Of a stretch of 64,000 nt of DNA, positions 51,307 to 60,204 are shown piece by piece (position 1 is the first letter of the stretch; the number at the start of each line of letters is the position of its first letter). This stretch comes from an uncultured Nitrospira sp. (GTDB lineage: Bacteria; Nitrospirota; Nitrospiria; Nitrospirales; Nitrospiraceae): contig CABVRX010000018.1 in the NCBI GenBank assembly GCA_902500825.1, forward strand, positions 1 through 64,000, written 5' to 3'. A model generated the notes under the pieces. It saw only the letters and a list, made by a program, of their open reading frames with translations, did no database searches and was not told where the DNA came from. A program made the translations under genes and the position numbers.

Positions 51307-54300
51307 TCATGTGTGATCGGCAGACTGCGGCCCCACAACAAGCTGTGGGCCATGAAGACCATATGGCGGCTTCGTCTCCTCCACTTCAGGCACCTTCACG
51401 CCTCCCGAAAGAATTCTATAGCCGGCTGGAACCAGGACGAGCGTCACAAGGGTTGACACCAACAGCCCTCCGATGAGCACGATGCCGATCTGACGGCGAC
51501 CGGCTGCTCCTGCCCCGGTGGCCAACGCGAGAGGCAAGGCGCCGAGGATCGTCGCACAGGTCGTCATGAGAATTGGGCGAAGTCGTAAAGCAGCCGCTTC
51601 AATCACCGCCTGGGAGATATCGAGCCCCCGCTCACGAAGCTGATTGGCGAACTCCACGATCAGAATGGCGTTCTTGGTCACAAGCCCGATCAGAATCACC
51701 AGACCGATCTGACTATAGATCGTGAGGGTTCCGTCGATCGCGGCTAATGAGAGCACCGATCCCGACATAGCCGGAGGCACCGTGAGCAGGATCGTCCAAG
51801 GATGTCGAAAACTCTCGAATTGCGCCGCGAGCACCAAGAAGACGACCGCCAGCGCCAACACGAAGGTCAGATACAGGGTCCGATTGCTTTCCGCGAATGT
51901 TTTGGATTCTCCCATATACGCCGTCCGCATACTCGGCTTAATGATATCCTTTGACGTTTCATCCAGGTAGTGCAAGGCTTGCCCCAGCGTGAAGCCGTCG
52001 GCCAACCCCGCGCTGATGGTGACGGCACGCATACGGTCGACATGGTTCAACGCTTCCGGTGCCGGGACTTCCTTGACCGTGACAATATTGCTGAGCTGGA
52101 CCAATGCGCCGCCATTTCCACGTACATAGAGCTGACTGATATCCGATGGTTTCTCACGATACCGATCGTCGACTTTCACGATGACCTTGTACTGACGGCC
52201 GTTCTGCATAAATGTGTTCACCGGCCTTCCGCTGAGCAAGGTCTCCAACGTCCGCCCGATGGAGGCAACAGACACCCCAAGATCGGCGCTCTTATCGCGA
52301 TGCGTTTCAACCACTAGGTGCGGCGTATCCAGCGTCGCATCCATTCCGGGCGTCACAAATCCGGAATGGTTGGCCAGCCGTGTAACCAGTTTGTCGGCGG
52401 TCTGTTGCAACTCCTGATAATCCAATCCGCCGATGACAAACTGCACCGGCGTCTTATCCAACCATTCGCCGATGGAAGACGGATTCAACAGATACGCCTT
52501 CACACCGGCCAGCTTGCCGAGTTCTTGATTCAGGCCGGCGACGATCTCCTGCTGGCTCTTGGTGCGCTCATTCCAATCCTTCAACGTGACCCAACTCTCG
52601 GCACGGTTGACCCTCGTTGGACGGTCGCCGAGTGCCACCATCGTATACGTATGGGCAATTTCAGGAACCGTCTTGAGCAACGCTTCCAACTCTTTGGCGT
52701 AGGTATCGGTATACCGAAGGGTGGCGCCTTGCGGCGCGATGAGGAAGCCGGAAAACCATCCCGCGTCTTCGAGAGGCGCTAATTCGGAGGGAAGTCGATT
52801 CAAGATAGACAGGCTCGTCAGGCTCGCTCCGACCGCCACGATCACAATGGCTACCCGTGCGTTCATGACCCATGTCAGTCCACGACGATAGCGTTGACTC
52901 ACATCGTCCGCCACCCGTGCGGCAAATCGAAACCGGGTCACCCCACTGTCATGGCGAAGCAACCGCCCACACATCATCGGTGTTAAGGTCAGCGCCACGA
53001 AGCCGGACAAGAGCACAGCCGACGCAACAGCAATGGCTAGTTCCGCAAACAGTTGGCCGACAATGCCGGTCAGAAACGCGATGGGGACGAATACGGTGAC
53101 GAGCGAGATGGTGGTCGCCATGACGGCAAAGGCGATTTCATTGGTACCTTCGATGGCCGCCCGCTCCGGCGGCATGCCGGCGACGAGCCGGCGATGAATA
53201 TTCTCGAGGACGATGATGGCATCGTCCACCACGAGACCTACGGCGAGCACAAGCCCCAGCAAGGTCAGGACGTTCAGCGAACACCCCGTGACCGCCATGA
53301 TCGTGCAGGTCCCGATAATCGAGACCGGAATTGCAACAGCCGGTATGAGCGTCGCTCGCGTACTACCGAGAAAGAGGAAGATCACCATCACAACAAGGAG
53401 CAACGACAGGCCCAAGGCCACATACACTTCATCCAGAGACCGTTCGATCGGAGTCGCGCTGTCCCACGCCATGGTCAGGTTCATACCGTCCGGCAGTCCC
53501 GCCGAGATGGACGGCAGTTGCTCCTTAACGGCACGCGCCACGGCCAAGGTATTCGCCTTAGACTGGCGAGACACGGAAATCCCCAGTGAGGACTTACCGT
53601 TGAATCGCACCAGCTTGCGGGTATCCTCCGCGCCCAGTTCCACGCGAGCGACATCTTCCAGGCGAACCGGATAGCCTTCGCGGTAAGCCACGATGAGCGA
53701 TTCAAATTGTCTTGGTGACTGCAGAGTGCCCTTCAGCGAGACGCCGAATTCCATCTGATTGCCCTCGATCCGTCCGGCCGGAATCGAGGCATTCTGGTTG
53801 CGGATCGCCTCTTCCACGTCCTCAACGGTCAGGCGACGCGCAGCGAGTCGATCGGGATCCAACCAAATCCGCATGGCGTAGCGCCGTTCACCGTCGAGAT
53901 ACGTCGCCGACACTCCGGGGATCATGGCCAGCCGCGTCTTGATGAATCGATCAGCGATGTCCGACATTTCCAATTCAGAATGGCGATCACTGGACACGGT
54001 CAGCCACAGAACTTCCGTATTCTCCGCCGCGGCTTTTTCGACATGGGGTTCAAGAATTCCCAACGGCAACACCGGACGGATCTGAGAAACCCGATCGCGG
54101 ACATCGTTGGTTGCACCATCCAGGTCTCGTTTCAATTCAAATTCCATGGTGATCAACGACACTTCTTCGCGGCTGGCAGAGGTGATCGTCCGGAGTCCTT
54201 GAATACCGCTGAGCGCGTCTTCGAGCGGTGTGGTCACGTCCAACTCGACGACGGATGCGCTGGCCCCCTGATACACCGTTCGGACCGAGACGATCGGCGG

Positions 54301-54423
54301 TTTGATGTCGGGATACTCGCGAACGGGCAATCGCAGGAAACTCAAGAGTCCAAACAACACCAGCAGCAGCGTCATGACGATCGCGAACACCGGCCGATGA
54401 ATACAGGTCTCGGAAAGACTCAT
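51307..54423 (-). CDS. RND-family efflux pump, HAE1 type
   Basis: 1038 residues. N-terminal hairpin MSLSETCIHRPVFAIVMTLLL, first membrane span, two large periplasmic loops, and the proton-relay pattern GLVVDDAIIVLENIHRR with both Asp residues in span 4, as in AcrB/MexB. The subfamily is HAE1 (multidrug/hydrophobic) rather than heavy-metal HME, which lacks the DD pair. It takes substrates from the periplasm or inner membrane outwards with a proton gradient. It follows the adaptor gene by 30 bp. Confidence 0.9.
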   Translation of the reverse strand: MSLSETCIHRPVFAIVMTLLLVLFGLLSFLRLPVREYPDIKPPIVSVRTVYQGASASVVELDVTTPLEDALSGIQGLRTITSASREEVSLITMEFELKRDLDGATNDVRDRVSQIRPVLPLGILEPHVEKAAAENTEVLWLTVSSDRHSELEMSDIADRFIKTRLAMIPGVSATYLDGERRYAMRIWLDPDRLAARRLTVEDVEEAIRNQNASIPAGRIEGNQMEFGVSLKGTLQSPRQFESLIVAYREGYPVRLEDVARVELGAEDTRKLVRFNGKSSLGISVSRQSKANTLAVARAVKEQLPSISAGLPDGMNLTMAWDSATPIERSLDEVYVALGLSLLLVVMVIFLFLGSTRATLIPAVAIPVSIIGTCTIMAVTGCSLNVLTLLGLVLAVGLVVDDAIIVLENIHRRLVAGMPPERAAIEGTNEIAFAVMATTISLVTVFVPIAFLTGIVGQLFAELAIAVASAVLLSGFVALTLTPMMCGRLLRHDSGVTRFRFAARVADDVSQRYRRGLTWVMNARVAIVIVAVGASLTSLSILNRLPSELAPLEDAGWFSGFLIAPQGATLRYTDTYAKELEALLKTVPEIAHTYTMVALGDRPTRVNRAESWVTLKDWNERTKSQQEIVAGLNQELGKLAGVKAYLLNPSSIGEWLDKTPVQFVIGGLDYQELQQTADKLVTRLANHSGFVTPGMDATLDTPHLVVETHRDKSADLGVSVASIGRTLETLLSGRPVNTFMQNGRQYKVIVKVDDRYREKPSDISQLYVRGNGGALVQLSNIVTVKEVPAPEALNHVDRMRAVTISAGLADGFTLGQALHYLDETSKDIIKPSMRTAYMGESKTFAESNRTLYLTFVLALAVVFLVLAAQFESFRHPWTILLTVPPAMSGSVLSLAAIDGTLTIYSQIGLVILIGLVTKNAILIVEFANQLRERGLDISQAVIEAAALRLRPILMTTCATILGALPLALATGAGAAGRRQIGIVLIGGLLVSTLVTLVLVPAGYRILSGGVKVPEVEETKPPYGLHGPQLVVGPQSADHT

Positions 54424-54453
54424 GGCTATCCTGAATGGTACTGAGAAAACTCG

Positions 54454-55524
54454 CTACTCGGATGATTTGATTGAGACAAGCGCGCCGTCGTGCAGCTTGT
54501 GGGTTCCGGTCCTGACCACCACATCCCCTTCTTTCAATCCTGCGCGGACGTGGACCATTCCTCGTTCACGAATGCCTAACGCGACTTCTTTCAGCCGGGC
54601 GGTCCGCTCTTCGATCTGAAACACCATGGCCTTATCCTGTCGAAGAAACCCGGCTTCTTCCGGGATGAGCAGCGCACGGGGATCTTCCCCCACGGTCAAC
54701 CAGACGGTGACGAAGAGACCAGGCCGGAGAGTACCTGCTGGATTCGGGATCACCGCGCGCACCGCCACGGTTCGATTGACGGCATCGACTCTTGGATCGA
54801 TCGCCGTAACCTGTCCCTCGAACGTCGCATTCGGAAAGGCATCCGTCGTCACGATCAGCAGCTGATCGACATGCAGGCGACTCAACCACACTTCCGCAAC
54901 TTTGAAATCCACGTGGAGGTTGCGTAGATCCTCGAGATTGACGATGTCCTGACCCGGCTGAAGGTAATCACCGACCGAGACGTGCCGAAGCCCCACCGTT
55001 CCGCTGAACGGGGCACGGATGATCGTTTTCTTCAGACGAGCCGCATACAAATGACTGTTCGCCGCAGCCGCGTGCCAAGCCATCCTGGCTTCGTCCATCT
55101 GTTGAGCCGGCACGATGGCGGTTTGCTGGTCGGCAATCCGCTTCAGCCGTTTATAGGTCACCAGCGCCATTTTCTCCTCCGCCGCCGCTTGATTGACTTG
55201 CGACTGGAGTTCCTCCGAATCCAATTCCAACAGTGGCGCCGCACGTTTGACAACCTGTCCGTCTTGAAAATGGATCAGGCGAATGACGCCGGCGATCTCG
55301 GGTCTCACCATGATCGACGCGATCGCCTCCAGCGTGCCCACAGCCTGGATCGATTCTGTCATTGAACCGACGATGACCGGCGCGACTTCAACCAAAATAT
55401 GCTGCTCAGCCGCCGGCGCGGCAGTCGATGACTCGCTGGTTGACCAGCCACCCAGTCTAATTGCAATAACGAGGGCGACCAGCAGAGCAACCCCAATGGC
55501 AATGGTGGAACTTTTCGACTTCAT
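54454..55524 (-). CDS. RND periplasmic adaptor (membrane fusion protein)
   Basis: 356 residues. An N-terminal anchor (TIAIGVALLVALVIAIRLG), then a lipoyl/biotin-like hybrid motif, a helical hairpin (DSEELQSQVNQAAAEEKMALVTYKRLKRIADQQT given in part) and a beta-barrel (VSVGDYLQPGQDIVNLEDL). It connects the RND pump to the TolC channel. First gene of the operon. No local TetR/LysR regulator is visible. Confidence 0.9.
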   Translation of the reverse strand: MKSKSSTIAIGVALLVALVIAIRLGGWSTSESSTAAPAAEQHILVEVAPVIVGSMTESIQAVGTLEAIASIMVRPEIAGVIRLIHFQDGQVVKRAAPLLELDSEELQSQVNQAAAEEKMALVTYKRLKRIADQQTAIVPAQQMDEARMAWHAAAANSHLYAARLKKTIIRAPFSGTVGLRHVSVGDYLQPGQDIVNLEDLRNLHVDFKVAEVWLSRLHVDQLLIVTTDAFPNATFEGQVTAIDPRVDAVNRTVAVRAVIPNPAGTLRPGLFVTVWLTVGEDPRALLIPEEAGFLRQDKAMVFQIEERTARLKEVALGIRERGMVHVRAGLKEGDVVVRTGTHKLHDGALVSIKSSE

Positions 55525-55817
55525 AATGGTGACCGTATGGACACACTAGTCCTAGTCGTATAGGAGACGAATAAGCCGGACAGAAACCTCACCTGCCGAT
55601 TTATCCGTATACAGTGGATGGTGGTAGGAAGCAGCAGGAGGCCATGGCCATAGGCTCCGGTTCAGCAACTCGGCTATTCTAACGCCAAGATTTTAATACC
55701 TGATGAGTAGGATCTTTTTCGAAGGTGAGAAGGAGAACTGTCAATGGATTGGTTGCCTTGGATCGCTGATTTTAACTGATCACTCCCTCCTGTACCATGC
55801 CCGGTTCATAGGGGTGC
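55525..55817. other. Intergenic, likely promoter of the RND operon
   Basis: 293 bp between the adaptor gene and the convergent end of the methyltransferase gene. No operator recognised. Confidence 0.3.
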
Positions 55818-56588
55818 TCAATGAACCTCCCTGAACGAAACTGCCGCTGATTCTTCGGTCTGGCATTCCCAAAGACTCCATGAATAATCCATGGATATGA
55901 CTTGATATTCTGTTCGCTTCACGAATCCGGAGTCCGCTTCGAGCATCAACTCCTCGACCGGGCACGAGTACGCAATCAACACGCGGCGACCCGTGTCTGT
56001 TTGAAACCGGCGCATATTGTCCGCGACGTTCTTGAATATGGGCCCAAGGAAGGGGCGATACATATAAATCAGCAGGTCGGTGTCCGGAAACACGAAATCC
56101 TCCGCATTGACGCAGCTGACCCGGACATTTCTGCAGAGCGCCGCGTTCCTGACGTCCGACAAGTACCGATTGATATTGGTCTCCGCTACCCCGCAATGCA
56201 ATGGAGACAGTTCTACACCGATTACCTCCTTAAACGGCAGTTGTGCCGCCACGATCAAGGTTCGTCCCTTTCCGCACCCTAAATCGACAAATGAATATTG
56301 ACTGAGATCCAGGCCGTGAGTCGTGTTCGCGAGAATATGCCGGATCACGAGTTCCCTTGTCGGAACGTAACCGACCGCCAGGCTTCTGGCCGTCTCATCG
56401 GCGATTCCTGCCTCGGATGATTCCATGACGCCGGAAGTCACCACCCCATATTTCCTGTCGAAATCGTCGTGTGGCTTCTGGCTCAAGAGGTACAGAATGA
56501 TTTCCTTGAGAGTTTCCCAGAAGCCGAATACCCGGTAGGTATTCATCACAATCTTGAACTTTCCGCTGGTATCAGGGTTGTACTGCAT
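55818..56588 (-). CDS. Class I SAM methyltransferase
   Basis: 256 residues from ATG 56588. SAM-binding segments YSFVDLGCGKGRTLIVAA and VIGVELSPLHCGVAE, and motif IV TDLLIYMYRPF. The start lies inside the end of the broken thioesterase reading frame (17-bp overlap). It looks intact and may be left from a secondary-metabolite cluster whose main enzyme has collapsed. Substrate unknown. Confidence 0.75.
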   Translation of the reverse strand: MQYNPDTSGKFKIVMNTYRVFGFWETLKEIILYLLSQKPHDDFDRKYGVVTSGVMESSEAGIADETARSLAVGYVPTRELVIRHILANTTHGLDLSQYSFVDLGCGKGRTLIVAAQLPFKEVIGVELSPLHCGVAETNINRYLSDVRNAALCRNVRVSCVNAEDFVFPDTDLLIYMYRPFLGPIFKNVADNMRRFQTDTGRRVLIAYSCPVEELMLEADSGFVKRTEYQVISMDYSWSLWECQTEESAAVSFREVH

Positions 56589-57566
56589 ACGACTCCTTCT
56601 GCGCGCCACAGGCCCGCTTCATTGCCAGGATTTCGCTGATGCGTTGATGAACCTGGATACTCTGTACCGCATCCGTATGCTCACCAAGAATGATTCCGAT
56701 CTCCACGGTTCCCCGTGTATACAACGTCCAATCAACCGGAGCTTTTCCGTGCTTGCTGAGCGTCGCGCTGGTCCACCAGGCATGAATCGGCGCCCGCAGG
56801 GGATCTTGCGTCGCATCGCGCAGAATCCTCGCCGTCTTACGGTCCAAAGCATAGGCGACCTTCAAGGCGGCGACGGACACATCGGACTCCTCGCGAGACA
56901 GCAACTCGTGGTCCCGAGCCCACCGGATCGCATGTTCTACCCGGTCTTCTTCACCCAACTGCGCCAGCTTGTCTTTCAGACCCTGCCGCTCCGCCTCAGG
57001 CAAAGCCAGGAAAGCCTTTTTGCGGTCGCCTTGCATATAATGGTTTAGTTCTTCACCGACCGATGCCGTAGACTCCGATGTCGCCTGGGGTTGCGTATCC
57101 AGAATGCCCAGAAATGCAAGTGACTGTCCTTGCCGCTCCAGCAGCCGCCCGACGGCCAAGGCTATCGCCCCTCCATCGGATCATCCGAGCAGGTAATACG
57201 TTCGACTCCGGCGCGAATCTTCGTCGTCGTCGTCAGGGCAACGGTAGCTCCCAAGTCCGCAAGTACAGCCCACAATCTTCCCAGTGTTCACTTCCGCTGC
57301 GGAGGATAGGCCGGTACGGCGATGACCCCTGCATACAAACACCCAAAGAATGCCGCAATGTAATCAAGACCAGGCGGATAGGGGAACGGGCCATCCTGCT
57401 CTAGGGCTTTCAGCGACTGGAGCCACGCAGCAATGACCCGCGCTTGGCGATCCAATTCGCCATAGGTTAGCTCGCAGACCTCATAATCTCCGTCGGTCAA
57501 AAACGTGTACGCCGATCGATCAGCAAGACCGCCCGCTCTTCGGCGAGCGAGATCGACGAGCGTCAC
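56572..57566 (-). pseudogene. Collapsed NRPS/PKS gene: acyl-AMP ligase start joined to thioesterase end
   Basis: Minus strand. From 57566 (GTG) a fatty-acyl-AMP ligase N-terminus is read: DRSAYTFLTDGDYEVCELTY, GELDRQARVIAAWLQSL, PPGLDYIAAFFGCLYAGVIA. It has an in-frame TGA at 57288-57290 but continues (LGRLWAVLADLGATVALTTT). Near 57190-57235 the sequence changes frame to a C-terminal thioesterase: YYLLG, stop (TGA 57181-57183) where Trp is expected, SDGG (GxSxG elbow), then AVGRLLERQGQSLAFLGILDT. About 130 codons of ligase and 190 of thioesterase remain; all core assembly-line modules are gone. Confidence 0.75.
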
Positions 57567-58002
57567 TATGTCTTTGCGTTCATCCAGATACCAAAGAAGT
57601 CTTCCTCACACATTAGACACACCACGAGCGCGGGACGTCGGTTGCCCATCCCGAATCCTAATGAACCTCTGTAGGGTTTCTCTTGTTGCCTCAGCCGGTG
57701 AGATCGAAGGCCATCTGCATCGAAGGGAACAAGACTCGCGGAGTGGTAGGACCGCGTCCCTTCTCTGATGACTGAAGCGCTCTTTCCTACTTAGACGGAA
57801 TACGAAACATTTCCCTCATCTGTGAAAGAGTATTTTAATCTTAGAACATTTCTGGGTCGGCAGTGCCCCTCACATTTCTCTTGTCCCGCATGAGTATCTT
57901 AATTTACAAATACCGTTCACCTCGTTGTTGATTGCGAAACTCCGAGGGGATGCAATCGACCGATAGCCGAGAGCTGTCAATTACGAAGAAAGTCGAGAGA
58001 CG
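57567..58002. other. 436-bp intergenic
   Basis: Former upstream region of the assembly-line gene and promoter region of the FTR1 gene. The part 57780-57950 is AT-rich. No clear operator or Fur box was recognised by eye. Confidence 0.3.
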
Positions 58003-59943
58003 ATGAAGCCTATACGTACCTTCTCACCGAACACCCTTCCATGGTGGCTAGTCCTGGTGCTGTTGCCCGCAAGCCTGTACGACGTGGCCATGGCCTCGCC
58101 GACTGACGACGAGAAGCCACAGACCATCGTTCACATGCTCGATTACATCGCTGTGGATTATCCGGCGTGCGTGCAAGACGGCAAGGTGGTCAACGACAAC
58201 GAATATGCGGAACAGCGAGAGTTCTCCATTCAGACCATCACGCTTCTCAGCAAACTGCCCGCCTCGTCCGAGCAACCGGCGCTGCTCCAGCAGGCCCGAG
58301 GACTGCTCGCACATATCGAGGCCAAGGCATCCGGCAGCGAGATTTCTGCGCTCGCCGCCCGGCTGCGCCTCGATGTGATCCAAGCATGGAAGCTGAGCGT
58401 GGCGCCACGACAGGCTCCTGATCTCCAACAGGCCCAGAGGCTGTTCGCGCAGCACTGCGCCGCGTGCCACGGTGCGCACGGCCGCGGTGATGGGCCGCTG
58501 GCCAAGGGTATGGAACCGCCGCCGAGTGATTTACATGACGAAGCGCGCATGCGCCAGCGCAGTCTGTACGGCCTCTACAACACCATCACACTTGGCGTGA
58601 GCGGCACGCCGATGCGCGCCTTCACCGAGCTTTCCGAAGCCGACCGCTGGGCATTGGCCTTCTTTGCCGGCAACCTGCGCGCCAACTCACAAGTGGTAGG
58701 AAAAGGCGAGGCATTGTGGCAACAGGATGAGGGTAAAGCAGTATTCGATAGCCTGCGCTCGCTGGTGTTAACGGCCCCTGGAGAGCAGGCCGTCGTCGGC
58801 TCGACGATGGACGCCATGCGCGCCTACTTAACACAGCATCCGGATGCGCTGCAGGCCATAGCCCAGACACCACTCGCCTTCTCGCGCACCAAGCTTGAAG
58901 AGGCATCGCAAGCCTACGCGCAGGGCGATCGAGAACGCGCGCGGCGCCTGGCGATCGTGGCCTACCTCGAAGGGTTCGAGCTGATCGAGTCGACACTGAA
59001 CAACGTGAACGCGCCGCTGCGCGTGGAAATCGAACGCGAAATGATGGCCCTACGCGAGGCCATCGGCGAGGAGCGACCGTCCGAGACCGTGGCGGCGCAG
59101 TCGGTGAAGGTCATCGCGTTGCTCAACCACGCCGATGCTGCGCTCTCCAGCAGCAGCTTGTCGCCGAATGCGGTCTTCGCGAGTTCACTGGTGATCCTGT
59201 TACGCGAGGGATTAGAGTCAATCTTGATCGTTTCGGCCATTGTAGCTTTCGCCGTCAAGACCAAGCGGCACGACACCTTGCCCTATATCCATACCGGCTG
59301 GATCGGAGCCGTCGCGCTGGGCGGTATCACATGGGGCATAGCTGGCTACGCGCTGAACATCTCGGGTGCCAGCCGCGAATTGACCGAAGGCATCACGGCA
59401 CTACTGGCCGCGGTAATGTTGCTCTACGTCGGCTGGTGGTTGCACAGCCGTTCGAACGCGCAAGCCTGGAACCGTTTCATCCGCGAACAGGTCAACGTTG
59501 CGCTGGGCAAGCGCACGCTGTGGGCGATGGCCGGCATCTCGTTCCTGGTCGTGTATCGCGAGATCTTCGAGGTGATTTTGTTCTACGAGACACTGTGGGC
59601 GCAGGCCGGGGCCGATGGGCATGGTGCGGTGCTGTGGGGCATCGTTGCGGCGGCGCTGCTGCTGGGGTTGATCGGCGGCATGATCCTTCGCTACAGCGTG
59701 CGTTTGCCGATCGGACCATTCTTCACGGTTTCTTCGATCCTGTTGGCGCTGATGGCCGTGGTCTTTGTCGGCAATGGCATTGCCGCGCTGCAAGAGGCAG
59801 GTGCGCTGGAAGTGACTACCGTGCGCTTCATCTCGCTGCCGATGCTGGGCATTCACCCGACCGTGCAGAGCCTCGTGCTACAGGCGCTGACACTCGCATT
59901 GATCGCCGCCGGGCTCTGGTCCAACCGAGCAAAGACGACATGA
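58003..59943 (+). CDS. FTR1-family iron permease fused to cytochrome c
   Basis: 646 residues. Signal peptide (WWLVLVLLPASLYDVAMA), a mono-haem cytochrome c domain with CAACH (152-156) and an acidic linker, then a seven-span FTR1 permease. The first iron-binding motif is REGLES (401-406); the second is REIFEV (519-524), where REGxE is usual. FTR1 moves iron across the inner membrane coupled to oxidation; a fused cytochrome may accept electrons from ferrous iron. It stands convergently to the siderophore receptor. Confidence 0.85.
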   Translation: MKPIRTFSPNTLPWWLVLVLLPASLYDVAMASPTDDEKPQTIVHMLDYIAVDYPACVQDGKVVNDNEYAEQREFSIQTITLLSKLPASSEQPALLQQARGLLAHIEAKASGSEISALAARLRLDVIQAWKLSVAPRQAPDLQQAQRLFAQHCAACHGAHGRGDGPLAKGMEPPPSDLHDEARMRQRSLYGLYNTITLGVSGTPMRAFTELSEADRWALAFFAGNLRANSQVVGKGEALWQQDEGKAVFDSLRSLVLTAPGEQAVVGSTMDAMRAYLTQHPDALQAIAQTPLAFSRTKLEEASQAYAQGDRERARRLAIVAYLEGFELIESTLNNVNAPLRVEIEREMMALREAIGEERPSETVAAQSVKVIALLNHADAALSSSSLSPNAVFASSLVILLREGLESILIVSAIVAFAVKTKRHDTLPYIHTGWIGAVALGGITWGIAGYALNISGASRELTEGITALLAAVMLLYVGWWLHSRSNAQAWNRFIREQVNVALGKRTLWAMAGISFLVVYREIFEVILFYETLWAQAGADGHGAVLWGIVAAALLLGLIGGMILRYSVRLPIGPFFTVSSILLALMAVVFVGNGIAALQEAGALEVTTVRFISLPMLGIHPTVQSLVLQALTLALIAAGLWSNRAKTT

Positions 59944-60204
59944 CGAATAGGAGCTACTCAGACTGTCGCTGATCACCAACAGGAGGATCCGTCATGACGC
60001 GACGGGAATGGGGTGCGATGACCGCAAGAGCACGTCAGTGACGGCGGTTTGTCGGACATATCAACTCAGCCAAGCATAGTTTGACCAGACAACAGATCAT
60101 TTAGCGGCTCGACGATTGTCAGTAAAACCGACATCCCTCATATCTGTGTGGGAGTGAGCGGTACGTTCATCGTGGAACTCACTGAACATACCGGCACACG
60201 TTCT
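59944..60204. other. Convergent gap
   Basis: 261 bp between FTR1 and receptor 3' ends. No strong terminator hairpin noted. Confidence 0.3.
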
